Numbered from the stretch's first letter, positions 35,262 through 44,204 are shown. The stretch: DNA of 64,000 nucleotides from Pseudomonas fildesensis (GCF_001050345.1 NZ_LFMW01000009.1:1-64000); one strand, 5' to 3'. Program-made: numbers and translations. Notes: generated by a model from the letters alone, not told the origin.

Positions 35262-36149
35262 ATGGACATCAAACAGCTGAAATTCCTCATCGCCCTCGAC
35301 GAGACCCGTCACTTCGGCCAGGCGGCCGCGCGTTGTCACATCACCCAGCCGACCCTGTCGATGCGCCTGCGCAGCCTCGAAGAAGAACTCGACCTGCCGC
35401 TGGTCAACCGCGGCCAGCGCTTCGAAGGCTTTACCGCTCCTGGCGAACGCGTGCTGGCCTGGGCGCGTACGGTGTTGGCGGCGTATGACGGCTTGCAGGC
35501 CGAAGCGGCGGCGTGTCGCGGCAACCTTGTGGGCACATTGCGACTGGGCGTCGTGCCACTGTCGAGCTTTGATCCCTTGGCATTGATGCAGCAACTGCAC
35601 AAAGAGCACCCGAGCCTGCGCTTTGAGCTGTCGGCACTCAGCTCTGAACAGATCCTCGAACAGCTGGCGAGCAATCGCCTGGACCTTGGTGTGTCGTACC
35701 TCGACCGCCTCGACAACGAACGCTTCGACTCCCTGGCCCTCGGCGAAACCCGCATGGGCCTGCTCTACGACCAACGCTATTTCAGCTTCGGCGATAAGCC
35801 ATTGAGCTGGGAAGCGCTGATCGAACTGCCCTTGGGCATGCTCACCAGCGGCATGCACTTTCGCCAGTCCATCGACCACAACTTCCACAGCCGGGGCCTG
35901 CACCCGCAACCGCTGCTGCAAACCGATGCCGTCCACCAGTTGTTACAAGCTGTGCACGGCGGGCTGTGCTGCGCGGTAATGCCACTGGACGGCGGCTTGG
36001 ACGCGCTCACTGAGCATTTGCGCCTGCAACCCATTGAGGACGCCCACACCCTGGCGCGCCTTGGGCTGATCATGCGGCGCAGCGCGCCTCGCTCGGCGTT
36101 GGCGGAAGCGTGTTTCGCGCTGTTTCAGAAATCGCAAACAGAGTCTTGA
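35262..36149 (+). CDS. LysR-family transcriptional regulator
   Basis: This 295-residue regulator has an N-terminal winged helix-turn-helix (FGQAAARCHITQPTLSMRLRSLEEEL) and a type-2 periplasmic-binding-fold effector domain (GTLRLGVVPL onward). A GGAG site precedes the ATG. It resembles the CynR/OxyR-like branch but lacks the OxyR redox cysteine pattern. It sits 97 bp upstream of fdhD on the same strand, so control of fdhD and the oxidoreductase is a reasonable guess, not shown by the sequence. Confidence 0.88.
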   Translation: MDIKQLKFLIALDETRHFGQAAARCHITQPTLSMRLRSLEEELDLPLVNRGQRFEGFTAPGERVLAWARTVLAAYDGLQAEAAACRGNLVGTLRLGVVPLSSFDPLALMQQLHKEHPSLRFELSALSSEQILEQLASNRLDLGVSYLDRLDNERFDSLALGETRMGLLYDQRYFSFGDKPLSWEALIELPLGMLTSGMHFRQSIDHNFHSRGLHPQPLLQTDAVHQLLQAVHGGLCCAVMPLDGGLDALTEHLRLQPIEDAHTLARLGLIMRRSAPRSALAEACFALFQKSQTES

Positions 36150-36183
36150 TCGATGTCATCTATCGGTAGATCAGTACTGGCAA

Positions 36184-36215
36184 TTAGACGCGACGCTTTG
36201 TCGCGCCTAGTCTAA
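36184..36215. promoter_or_regulatory. Dyad between the LysR gene and fdhD
   Basis: Nested inverted halves TTAGAC/GTCTAA and GCGAC/GTCGC surround a short loop. No T run follows, so an operator or a Rho-independent hairpin of low strength are both possible. Confidence 0.3.
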
Positions 36216-36246
36216 ACACTGATCAATCCGCCGGTGGTACTGCCCC

Positions 36247-37086
36247 ATGAACGCCAAGCGCCCAGCCTGCACGGCGCCCGCCCCTGAAACGCACGCGCAC
36301 GTCGCCAGCCAGAGCTACCAGTTTTGTAACCTCGAACACACTGAAGTCGCGAGCACTGCGTTGGCGGAAGAAGTGGCATTGGCGATTGCCTACAACGACA
36401 TCAGCCAGGCCGTGATGCTGGTGACGCCGACGGACCTCGAAGACTTTATCGTCGGTTTCAGCATCGGCAGCGGCATTATTGCCGACGTTAGCGATATTTA
36501 TGACCTGAAACTCAGCGGTTCTGGCTCCACCCAGTACGCTCAGGTACAGATCTCCAGCCGTGCCTTCTGGAACCTCAAGCAGCAGCGCCGCCAATTGGCC
36601 GGCACCAGCGGTTGCGGTTTGTGCGGTGTGGAAGCGGTGGAACAGGCATTGCCGGACCTTAAGGTACTGCCCGGCTCGCCTCTGCCGCCCGCCGAATGGC
36701 TGGACGGCCTGCGCCAGCGCATCAGCGCGTTCCAGCCCCTGGGCCAGTACAGCGGCGCAGTGCATGCGGCGGTGTTCATGAACAACCAGGGCGAACTGCT
36801 GCTGGGCCGCGAAGATATCGGCCGGCATAACGCTCTCGACAAGTTGATTGGCGCGCTGATCCGCCAACAAATCCCGACTGATGGCGGCCTGGCGATTGTC
36901 ACCAGCCGTTGCAGCCTCGAATTGATCCAGAAAGTCCTGCGCGCGGGCATCCAGACCCTGGTCAGCCTGTCGTCGCCCACCGGCCTGGCCCTGCAATGGG
37001 CGCGCCGGCACAACCTCAATCTCATCCACCTGCCGCAGAAAAGTGCGCCGCGGGTCTACAGCCCCGCGATGGAGTACCAGCCATGA
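36247..37086 (+). CDS. fdhD: Formate dehydrogenase sulfurtransferase FdhD
   Basis: This 279-residue protein passes sulfur from IscS to the molybdenum cofactor of formate dehydrogenases. The catalytic cysteine loop is SGCGLCGVEA near residues 120-129. Family motifs are VTPTDLEDFIVGFSIG and GREDIGRHNALDKLIG. The stop overlaps the ATG of the downstream molybdoenzyme, which is the expected client. Confidence 0.95.
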   Translation: MNAKRPACTAPAPETHAHVASQSYQFCNLEHTEVASTALAEEVALAIAYNDISQAVMLVTPTDLEDFIVGFSIGSGIIADVSDIYDLKLSGSGSTQYAQVQISSRAFWNLKQQRRQLAGTSGCGLCGVEAVEQALPDLKVLPGSPLPPAEWLDGLRQRISAFQPLGQYSGAVHAAVFMNNQGELLLGREDIGRHNALDKLIGALIRQQIPTDGGLAIVTSRCSLELIQKVLRAGIQTLVSLSSPTGLALQWARRHNLNLIHLPQKSAPRVYSPAMEYQP

Positions 37087-39431
37087 GCAATCACCACCAA
37101 GCAGACCAAACCCCGACCCCGCGCTACAAGCCTTACAAAGGCCCGGCGGGCGGCTGGGGCGCACTGATCAGCGTGGCGCAGGCGTGGCTGACCAGCGACA
37201 ACGCACTGAAAAATCTGCGCATGATGCTCAAGACCAACCAGAACGGCGGCTTCGACTGCCCGGGCTGTGCCTGGGGCGACTCGCCGGAAAGCGGCATGGT
37301 CAAGTTCTGTGAAAACGGCGCCAAGGCGGTCAACTGGGAAGCCACCAAACGCCGTGTCGACGCGGCGTTCTTCGCCAAACACAGCGTCACCGCGCTGCTG
37401 GAGCAAAGTGACTATTGGCTGGAATACCAGGGCCGACTGACCGAGCCGATGCGCTATGACGCCGAGACCGACCGCTACACCCCCGTGAGTTGGGAAGCGG
37501 CGTTCGACCTCATCGGCAAGCACCTCAACGCGCTGCCCAGCCCGGACATGGCCGAGTTCTACACCTCGGGCCGCGCCAGCAACGAAGCGGCGTACCTGTA
37601 CCAGTTGTTCGTACGTGCCTACGGCACCAACAACTTCCCGGATTGCTCGAACATGTGCCACGAGGCCAGCGGCGTGGCCTTGGCGCAAAGCGTGGGCGTC
37701 GGCAAAGGCACCGTGACCTTTGATGACTTCGAACATGCCGACGCGATTTTCGTCTGGGGCCAGAACCCCGGCACCAACCACCCACGCATGCTCGAACCGC
37801 TGCGTGAAGCGGTGAAACGCGGCGCCCAAGTGGTGTGCATCAACCCGTTGAAAGAGCGCGGCCTGGAACGCTTCCAGCACCCGCAACACCCGCTGGAAAT
37901 GCTCACCAACGGCGACAAGCCGACCAACACCGCCTACTTCCGCCCCGCACTGGGTGGCGACATGGCCATCCTGCGCGGCATGGCCAAGTTCCTGCTGTTG
38001 TGGGAACGCCAGGCCCAGGCCGAAGGCAAGGAAGCGGTGTTCGACCACGATTTCCTCAACGAACACACGGCCAACGTGCTCGATTACCTGGGTAAGATCG
38101 ACGACACCTCCTGGGATGAAATCGTCGCTCAGTCCGGCCTGCCGCTGGTCGAGATCGAGCAGGCGGCACGCATGTACGCCAAAGGCAAGAACGTGATCAT
38201 GTGCTGGGCGATGGGCATCACCCAGCATCGCCACTCGGTGCCGACCATCCAGGAAATCGCCAACCTGATGCTGTTGCGCGGCAATATCGGCCGCCCCGGC
38301 GCCGGCCTGTGCCCGGTGCGTGGTCACAGTAACGTGCAGGGCGACCGCACCATGGGCATCAACGAACGCCCACCGGTGGCGTTCCTCGACTCGCTGGAGC
38401 GCCGCTTCCAGTTCCAGGTGCCGCGCACAAACGGTCACAACGTGGTGGAAGCGATTCACGCCATGCTTGAAGGGCGTTCCAAGGTGTTTATCGGCCTGGG
38501 CGGCAACTTTGCCCAAGCCACCCCGGACAGTCCGCGCACCTTCGAAGCGCTGCGCAATTGCGACCTGACCGTACAGATCAGCACCAAGCTCAACCGCAGC
38601 CACCTGATGCACGGTAAAGACGCGCTGATCCTGCCGTGCCTGGGCCGTACCGACATCGATATCCAGGCCGAAGGCCCGCAGGCCGTGACCGTGGAGGACT
38701 CGTTCAGCATGGTCCACGATTCCAACGGCCAATTGCAGCCGCTTTCGAAGCAGATGAAGTCGGAACCGGCCATTGTCGCCGGCATCGCCGCCGCGACCCT
38801 GGGCAGCAAGCCGGTGGACTGGAACTGGCTGGTGGCGGATTACAGCCGCATTCGCGACCTGATCGCCGACACCATTCCGGGCTTCAAGGATTTCAACGAG
38901 CGCCTCAAACACCCCGGTGGTTTCTACCTGGGTAACTCCGCCGGCGCGCGCCGCTGGAACACCCCTTCGGGCCGTGCCAACTTCCGCGCGAATATCCTGC
39001 CCAAAGACCTGATCCACGAACGCACTCACGCCACGGGCCGCATACCGGACCTGATCATGCAGTCGATGCGCTCCCACGATCAGTACAACACCACCATTTA
39101 TGGCCTGGACGACCGCTACCGTGGCGTGAAAGGCCAGCGCGACGTGCTGTTCGTCAACGAAGCCGACATCATCCGCCTGGGCTTCAAGCCAGGGCAGAAA
39201 GCCGACATTGTGTCGTTGTGGGAAGACGGGCGTGAGCGCCGCGTGAAGGGCTTTACCTTGCTGGCGTTTGATATTCCGGCGGGGCAGGCAGCCGCTTATT
39301 ACCCGGAAGTGAACCCGCTGGTACCGCTGGAAAGCACCGGGGATGGCAGCCATACGCCGACATCGAAGTTCGTGGCAATTCGCCTGGAAGCGGCGAGTGA
39401 CAATGGGTTGATCATGGCGCGTTCGGCCTGA
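37083..39431 (+). CDS. FdhF/YdeP-type molybdopterin oxidoreductase, alpha subunit
   Basis: The correct start is the ATG at 37083 that overlaps the fdhD stop; the open frame extends further upstream only as a shadow of fdhD. The 782-residue protein matches the oxidoreductase-alpha subgroup of molybdoenzymes. It has a reduced N-terminal cysteine cluster region (FDCPGCAWGD), the active-site region FPDCSNMCHEASGVAL, and MGD-binding motifs WGQNPGTNHPRM and RGNIGRPGAGLCPVRGHSN. No Tat signal is present, so it is cytoplasmic. No NADH or cytochrome partner subunit is adjacent. Formate is the default guess; the E. coli relative YdeP is tied to acid resistance. Confidence 0.9.
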   Translation: MSNHHQADQTPTPRYKPYKGPAGGWGALISVAQAWLTSDNALKNLRMMLKTNQNGGFDCPGCAWGDSPESGMVKFCENGAKAVNWEATKRRVDAAFFAKHSVTALLEQSDYWLEYQGRLTEPMRYDAETDRYTPVSWEAAFDLIGKHLNALPSPDMAEFYTSGRASNEAAYLYQLFVRAYGTNNFPDCSNMCHEASGVALAQSVGVGKGTVTFDDFEHADAIFVWGQNPGTNHPRMLEPLREAVKRGAQVVCINPLKERGLERFQHPQHPLEMLTNGDKPTNTAYFRPALGGDMAILRGMAKFLLLWERQAQAEGKEAVFDHDFLNEHTANVLDYLGKIDDTSWDEIVAQSGLPLVEIEQAARMYAKGKNVIMCWAMGITQHRHSVPTIQEIANLMLLRGNIGRPGAGLCPVRGHSNVQGDRTMGINERPPVAFLDSLERRFQFQVPRTNGHNVVEAIHAMLEGRSKVFIGLGGNFAQATPDSPRTFEALRNCDLTVQISTKLNRSHLMHGKDALILPCLGRTDIDIQAEGPQAVTVEDSFSMVHDSNGQLQPLSKQMKSEPAIVAGIAAATLGSKPVDWNWLVADYSRIRDLIADTIPGFKDFNERLKHPGGFYLGNSAGARRWNTPSGRANFRANILPKDLIHERTHATGRIPDLIMQSMRSHDQYNTTIYGLDDRYRGVKGQRDVLFVNEADIIRLGFKPGQKADIVSLWEDGRERRVKGFTLLAFDIPAGQAAAYYPEVNPLVPLESTGDGSHTPTSKFVAIRLEAASDNGLIMARSA

Positions 39432-39434
39432 CCT

Positions 39435-39550
39435 GATCGTTCCCACGCTCTGCGTGGGAATGCCGCACTGGACGCTCTGCGTCCACTTTTTTGAAGGTCG
39501 TGACGCGGAGCGTCACAGGATGCATTCCCACGCGGAGCGCGGGAACGATC
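39435..39550. repeat. Palindromic intergenic repeat (GATCGTTCCCACGCTC type)
   Basis: This repeat has nested inverted arms: outer GATCGTTCCCACGC with its complement at the right end, and inner GACGC-type arms. The same family occurs at 44341-44474, 44800-44936 and 60953-61058. Confidence 0.85.
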
Positions 39551-39560
39551 CTCCAGGCAT

Positions 39561-39590
39561 AAAAAAGGCCGCTTTTGCATAAAAGCGGCC
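39561..39590 (-). terminator. Strong hairpin, T tract on the minus strand
   Basis: A perfect 10-bp stem GGCCGCTTTT/AAAAGCGGCC is preceded by six A residues, so the U tail exists only for minus-strand transcripts. No minus-strand gene ends here; it may still slow read-through from the oxidoreductase. From here to 39748 is the promoter region of the next gene. Confidence 0.55.
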
Positions 39591-39748
39591 GTTCCGAAGT
39601 AACTAAAGACTCGCAAAAATAACTTAAGTTCCCTAGTAAAAACAGTAACTTATAGAATTGTGTACAACTCGTGTTACTGGTCGGATTTCTATTGTCACAA
39701 TGTCGACACAGCCTCAGGATCGCGCCGTCATCCTCCTGAGGTCTCTCT

Positions 39749-40228
39749 ATGAAGTTCTCCTCGATTCTCTTGTTGTCCCTTGGCCTGGTCAGTGGCGCAG
39801 CCATGGCCGGTGGCACCACCGAAGCCGGTGTGGGCGGCGCATTGGGCGGGGTTCTAGGCTCGGTTGTCGGCCAGCAGATAGGCGGCAACACCGGTTCGGC
39901 CATTGGCGCAGCCCTGGGTGGCGCAGGCGGCAGTGCGGTCGGCGCTGACAAGCGCAGCCGCGGCGAAGCCGCCATCGGTGGCGCGCTGGGCGCAGCCGGC
40001 GGCAACGTAGTGGGCCGTAGCATGGGTGGCAACACCGGCAGCCTGATCGGCGCAGCCGCAGGCGGTGGCGCGGGCGGCGCACTGGGCAACTACATGGGCA
40101 ACAAGAGCGATGACGACGACCGTGGTTATCGCGGCCGTGATAACCGTCGCTATGACCGTGACGACCATCGTGGACGTGGTCATGCCTATGGCCATCGCAA
40201 GAACGAGCATCACTACCGTCACCGCTGA
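39749..40228 (+). CDS. Glycine-zipper envelope protein with basic C-terminal tail
   Basis: This 159-residue protein has a Sec signal (MKFSSILLLSLGLVSGAAMA). It then has two successive glycine-zipper blocks that look duplicated (GGALGGVLGSVVGQQIGGNT and GGALGAAGGNVVGRSMGGNT), each with AIGAALGG-type repeats. The tail from about residue 118 is very rich in D, R, Y and H (DDDDRGYRGRDNRRYDRDDH). Glycine-zipper proteins of this kind insert in or associate with the outer membrane. The tail might bind metal or polyanions, which is inference. It stands alone. Confidence 0.8.
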   Translation: MKFSSILLLSLGLVSGAAMAGGTTEAGVGGALGGVLGSVVGQQIGGNTGSAIGAALGGAGGSAVGADKRSRGEAAIGGALGAAGGNVVGRSMGGNTGSLIGAAAGGGAGGALGNYMGNKSDDDDRGYRGRDNRRYDRDDHRGRGHAYGHRKNEHHYRHR

Positions 40229-40236
40229 TTTCTCAT

Positions 40237-40322
40237 TGTAGGAGCTGGCTTGCCGGCGATGGCGCTATTAAGCGCCTACGCCAAGTCCGAGGAGCTCATC
40301 GCCGGCAAGCCGGCTCCTACAA
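40237..40322. repeat. REP palindrome pair (TGTAGGAGCTGGCTTGCCGGCGAT type)
   Basis: Two 23-bp arms, nearly perfect, face each other around about 40 bp. The right arm contains the stop codon of the following minus-strand thioesterase gene, so the repeat ends that coding sequence. Confidence 0.85.
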
Positions 40323-40757
40323 GGTGAGCAACCGCTGCAACGCCTCGCGCAACATCCCCGGGATCGTCACCGGCTGGTTCGACGCCCGATCCACAAACAC
40401 ATGCACAAACCGCCCCGCCGCACAGGCGTCTTCCTCGCCGGCCTTAAACACCGCCAACTCATACTGCACCGAACTGTTGCCCAACTTGCCCACCCGCAGG
40501 CCAATTTCAATGCGGTCCGGAAAGGCAATCGACGCGAAGTAATCGCACGCCGAACTCACCACAAACCCCACCACCTCGCCGTCATGGATATCCAACCCGC
40601 CCTCTTCGATCAGGTAGGTATTCACGGCGGTGTCAAAGAAGCTGTAGTAGGTGACGTTGTTCACATGGCCGTACACATCATTGTCGTGCCAGCGCGTGAT
40701 GATCGGCTGGAAGTGACGGTAATCGGCGCGTTGGGGCATTGAGTCAGGCATCGGCAA
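40317..40757 (-). CDS. 4HBT-family acyl-CoA thioesterase
   Basis: This 146-residue hotdog-fold thioesterase has the motif RWHDNDVYGHVNNVTYYSFFDTAVN, which contains the catalytic-type Asp and HVNN element, followed by ACDYFASIAFPDRIEIGLRV. The length is typical. Its C-terminus reads into the REP sequence that supplies the stop, so a few residues may have been replaced. It lies 17 bp downstream of recQ on the same strand and is probably co-transcribed. Confidence 0.88.
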   Translation of the reverse strand: MPMPDSMPQRADYRHFQPIITRWHDNDVYGHVNNVTYYSFFDTAVNTYLIEEGGLDIHDGEVVGFVVSSACDYFASIAFPDRIEIGLRVGKLGNSSVQYELAVFKAGEEDACAAGRFVHVFVDRASNQPVTIPGMLREALQRLLTL

Positions 40758-40774
40758 GTCTCGTCAAATGTGGA

Positions 40775-42712
40775 TTAAAGGTCCTGCAAATGAGCGTCGG
40801 CCCACTCGCGCACCTCGGCGTAGGGATAGTCCTCCAGCGCAGCAAAACCAGGAATGCCCCGCGCCTTCAACTTGGTAAACAACGGCACGCTGATACCGCC
40901 GAGGAACCGCGTCAGCCGGTCGGCAGCGGGCAGATGGCCCGTGTGCTCATGATGCCTGTGGATAAAATCACCGCACAGCCCCATGAAGTTTTTATCCACA
41001 AGCGGTGGCAGGCTCGGCGGTGGCGGTAAATACGCAACTTGGCCGTGGCACACCGAACAATGCCCGCAGCGCAGCGGCGCGTTTTCATCACCGAAATACT
41101 GTGCCAGACGCTGCCCAAGGCAGTGCTCGGTGGCGAACAGATCGAGCATGGCGTGAATCCGCGCCACCTCCGTCACTTCATGCTGCCTGAAGCCTGTGTA
41201 TAACTCGGCACTCAGCACCTGTGGATCAAAGTCGGTATTCAGCAGGCTGTAGACCTCGGTCATCTGCTTGCTTTCCAGCTCGATCAGGCCCTGCTCCTGG
41301 AAATAATCCAGCGCCTTCACCACCCGATTACGTTCGGCGTTGTGCTGTTGATAAAGCGCGTCGAAATCCACCGTCGCCCAGGTTTTCGCACGCTTGCACA
41401 CCTGGATGATTGCAGCGACAAACTGCTGCCGTTCACCGGAAAACCGCGCCAGCAAGGCCTCGGGCTCGATCAGGTACTTGAAGCGGTATTCGGCATAAAA
41501 CGCATAGCGCGGTGCGATCACGCCCTTTAGCTCCAGCTGAACCAGCAGCGTCTTCAATGGCAACTCGCGGATATTGCTGTGGTCCGACAGCGACCTCAGC
41601 AAAAACTCCCACTGACCCTCGCCCCGCGCCGCCTGCAACTCCTCCAGCACACGGCGAATACCCTCCTGCTCAGGCGTATCGCCGTACACAAAGTTTTCCA
41701 GCACATTGAGGCTGTCGCGGTTGGCTAAAACCAGGCAGTCCGAAGGTTGGCCATCACGCCCCGCACGGCCGATTTCCTGGCTGTAGTTCTCGATAGATTT
41801 GGGCAGGTCAAAGTGCACCACGTTGCGGATGTCACTTTTGTCGATGCCCATGCCAAAGGCAATCGTGGCGACGATGCAATTGGAGCGCCCACCCATGAAC
41901 CGCTGCTGGATGCCCTCGCGTTTATCGTGGGGCAACCCCGCGTGATACGCCTCGGCCTGGATGCCGTTGCGGTTCAGGTGCTCGGCAATCTGCTCGGCGG
42001 TTTTTTGCAGGGTGACGTAGACGATGCTCGGCTGATTCGCCCGCTCGTTCATCCACTGGACCAGCCGACGGCGCTTGTCCGCGCCGCTGACCGGCTCCAC
42101 CAGCAGGTTGAGGTTGGGCCGGTAGAAGCCCGTAGTGATCACATCGTCAGGCGCGATGGCAAACTTAGCCTGCATGTCGGCGATCACCTTGGGCGTCGCC
42201 GTAGCCGTCAACAACAACGCCTGTGGGATATTGAACTGGCGCTGGTAGTCCGGCAGCTTCAAATAGTCCGGACGGAAGTTGTGGCCCCACTCGGAAATGC
42301 AGTGCGCCTCATCCACCACCAGCAACGAGATCGGTACGCTTTGCAAAAAGTTGCGGAAGCGCTCGTTCTTCAAGCGCTCCACGGAAATCATCAGGATTTT
42401 CAACTCACCCGAGCGCGCCCGGGCCATTACGTCATTGGCGTCCTCACGGCTTTGCGCCGAGTCGATGCTGCCCGCCGAAATACCGTGGCGCTGCAGGAAG
42501 CCAAGCTGGTCCTGCATCAACGCCAAAAGCGGCGACACCACCACCGTCAGGTGCGGCAGCAACACCGCCGACAGCTGGTAACACAGGGACTTGCCCGACC
42601 CGGTCGGAAAAATTGCCGCGGCCGAACGCCCGGCCAGCACGGCGCTGACGGCCGCTTCCTGACCCAAACGAAACTGTGGATAACCAAAGACCTGCTGGAG
42701 GGTGTCGTGCAT
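40775..42712 (-). CDS. recQ: RecQ-type ATP-dependent DNA helicase
   Basis: This 645-residue superfamily-2 helicase has motif 0/I FPTGSGKSLCYQLSAV, motif II VVDEAHCISEWGHNFR, and motif VI with QEIGRAGRDG. A zinc-binding region lies near residues 545-580 (CGHCSVCHG). The length is similar to other RecQ-family helicases that lack a long HRDC extension. It unwinds recombination and replication intermediates in the cytoplasm. Confidence 0.92.
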   Translation of the reverse strand: MHDTLQQVFGYPQFRLGQEAAVSAVLAGRSAAAIFPTGSGKSLCYQLSAVLLPHLTVVVSPLLALMQDQLGFLQRHGISAGSIDSAQSREDANDVMARARSGELKILMISVERLKNERFRNFLQSVPISLLVVDEAHCISEWGHNFRPDYLKLPDYQRQFNIPQALLLTATATPKVIADMQAKFAIAPDDVITTGFYRPNLNLLVEPVSGADKRRRLVQWMNERANQPSIVYVTLQKTAEQIAEHLNRNGIQAEAYHAGLPHDKREGIQQRFMGGRSNCIVATIAFGMGIDKSDIRNVVHFDLPKSIENYSQEIGRAGRDGQPSDCLVLANRDSLNVLENFVYGDTPEQEGIRRVLEELQAARGEGQWEFLLRSLSDHSNIRELPLKTLLVQLELKGVIAPRYAFYAEYRFKYLIEPEALLARFSGERQQFVAAIIQVCKRAKTWATVDFDALYQQHNAERNRVVKALDYFQEQGLIELESKQMTEVYSLLNTDFDPQVLSAELYTGFRQHEVTEVARIHAMLDLFATEHCLGQRLAQYFGDENAPLRCGHCSVCHGQVAYLPPPPSLPPLVDKNFMGLCGDFIHRHHEHTGHLPAADRLTRFLGGISVPLFTKLKARGIPGFAALEDYPYAEVREWADAHLQDL

Positions 42713-42883
42713 AGGCTGTCACTCCATTGACCGCTGAATGTGGCTTAAAAACATAGCCCGTGAATCTCAGCGAATCGAGAAAGGTCGCAAGGAAAAAAGA
42801 GACAGGATGATACACAGGGTGCAGCAATGGCCTTGGGCCAAATGTGACAAGTTCGAACGCAGTTGTAGGAACACTACAAACCA
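42713..42883. other. Gene-free upstream region of recQ
   Basis: No convincing gene is present here. It should hold the recQ promoter; no clear boxes are seen. Confidence 0.4.
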
Positions 42884-43007
42884 AATGAGGGAGGGGCGGT
42901 GCGACGATTCGGTTTGCTCCCGATTACGGTGTCTCAGTCAAATTGATGTCGACTGTCACACTGCCATCGGGAGCAAGCCGAATCGTCGCACCGCCCCTCC
43001 CACATTT
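42884..43007. repeat. REP palindrome pair with extended, co-varying arms
   Basis: Arms 42889-42924 and 42966-43001 are 36 nt each and complementary with one mismatch (a G-T-tolerant position). The flanking GGGAGGGG and TTGCTCCCGAT blocks are those of the 32318-32408 family. Here a CGGTGCGACGATTCGG-like segment is present between them in both arms. Confidence 0.85.
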
Positions 43008-43028
43008 TAGAACTGCGCTACAGCTTAA

Positions 43029-44204
43029 TCAGCGGTTCTGTACCCGCTCAATCGCCGTGTCATACACCGGGTTGGCCTTCTGTTCCTTGGCCAACTGGTA
43101 ATGACGCAACGCATCGGAGAACTGCCCGGCTGCTTCGTAGATTCGCGCAATGTTGTAGTAAGCGCCTGCACGCACGGTCGCTGCATTGGCGCCCGTGGCG
43201 AGGGCAATGGCCTTGCGGTTGGCCCAGATCGCCTCGGCAGTGTTGCCGGCCTTCTGATATGCCAGACCCAGGTTGCCGTAGGCCTTGCCGAAGCTATTGT
43301 CCAGGTCGATGGCCTGACGGAACAGGTCGATGGCCTGGTCCAGGTTGCCGGCCTTGTAAGCCGCTTCACCTTTCAAGTTCAGACTCTTCGCATCGGCTTG
43401 AGCGGAAGAGCTGACAGCTACCGCCGTGACCGCAACGCTGTCATCCAGCAACGGTTTGACTTCGTTAAGCACATTCGCAGCATTCACCGTCACGCCGCTG
43501 AAGGTATTGATGTCCTGGAAGTCGCCGCTGCCGGTCATGCGGAACACTGTCCACAAGTTGCCGCTGCGGTTCTGTGGCACGTAATAAGTGCGCACCAGCG
43601 ACTGGCCCATGTACACAAACACCTTGGCTTCGCTGTTGGACAGTTGACGCGAGGACGGATTGCCGCCGTTGGAGTAGTCATGTACGGCATACACATAGCT
43701 TTCGCCGTAGTGTTTTTTCTGCAGGGTGATGGTTTCCGGGCCGTAGCTGTCGGTGTCATCCACATCCAACTCGGCATCGGTGCCGTTCTTGTTCTCGAAG
43801 TAGATGTTGTTGCCGGGGAAAATCATGTGGGAGTCGAGGTCTGACGGCGTCTTGCCCCAAGTCAGCACGACGCGCAGGCCGTCGAGGTTTTCCATCACCG
43901 GGCTGATGGCGTAAGTCATGCCCTTGCACGGGCACTTCACCACCAGGTTGGAGAAGCCAGGCTTCTTGATGATCAGCAAATTACTGGCGTCATCGGCGGC
44001 TTCGCTGGTGAGGGTCACCTGGCCTTGCGCGTTGGTGCGGCCCACCACGTTCTGTGCGCCGTTGCGTTGCAGCAGCACCTCGGCATCGGCGATTTTCTGA
44101 TCCTTGACCACGGCGCTGAGCACTTCAATCGGCAACTGCTCGGCCTGGATTGAAAAAGCCACCGCACACAATGACATCGCCGAGGCTACACGAAGCAAAC
44201 CCAT
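43029..44204 (-). CDS. Exported YfaP-like (DUF2135) protein with TPR repeats
   Basis: This 391-residue protein has a signal peptide (MSLCAVAFSIQAEQL). A small beta domain with a carboxypeptidase-regulatory-like pattern follows (ADAEVLLQRNGAQ and GRTNAQGQVTL). A DUF2135/YfaP-like domain lies at about residues 105-230 (RVVLTWGKTPSDLDSHMIFP, VDDTDSYGPETITL). The C-terminus has at least two TPR motifs at about 270-390 (GNLDQAIDLFRQAIDLDNSF, AYGNLGLAYQKAGNTAEAI). It is probably periplasmic. The role is unknown; DLDSH and DVDDTD may bind metal. It is monocistronic. Confidence 0.75.
   Translation of the reverse strand: MGLLRVASAMSLCAVAFSIQAEQLPIEVLSAVVKDQKIADAEVLLQRNGAQNVVGRTNAQGQVTLTSEAADDASNLLIIKKPGFSNLVVKCPCKGMTYAISPVMENLDGLRVVLTWGKTPSDLDSHMIFPGNNIYFENKNGTDAELDVDDTDSYGPETITLQKKHYGESYVYAVHDYSNGGNPSSRQLSNSEAKVFVYMGQSLVRTYYVPQNRSGNLWTVFRMTGSGDFQDINTFSGVTVNAANVLNEVKPLLDDSVAVTAVAVSSSAQADAKSLNLKGEAAYKAGNLDQAIDLFRQAIDLDNSFGKAYGNLGLAYQKAGNTAEAIWANRKAIALATGANAATVRAGAYYNIARIYEAAGQFSDALRHYQLAKEQKANPVYDTAIERVQNR

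Noticed and set aside
36909..37082. Earlier in-frame start for the molybdoenzyme
   Set aside because: The extension lies within fdhD in another frame; the ATG overlapping the fdhD stop is the natural start.
37056..39446. Minus-strand open frame of nearly 800 codons opposite the molybdoenzyme
   Set aside because: It has no recognisable protein motifs and a composition typical of antisense to G+C-rich genes; the plus-strand frame has full molybdoenzyme motifs.
39435..39550. Palindromic repeats considered as insertion-sequence ends
   Set aside because: There is no transposase and there are no target-site duplications; the structure and recurrence fit intergenic palindromic repeats. Any REP-associated transposase would be encoded elsewhere.
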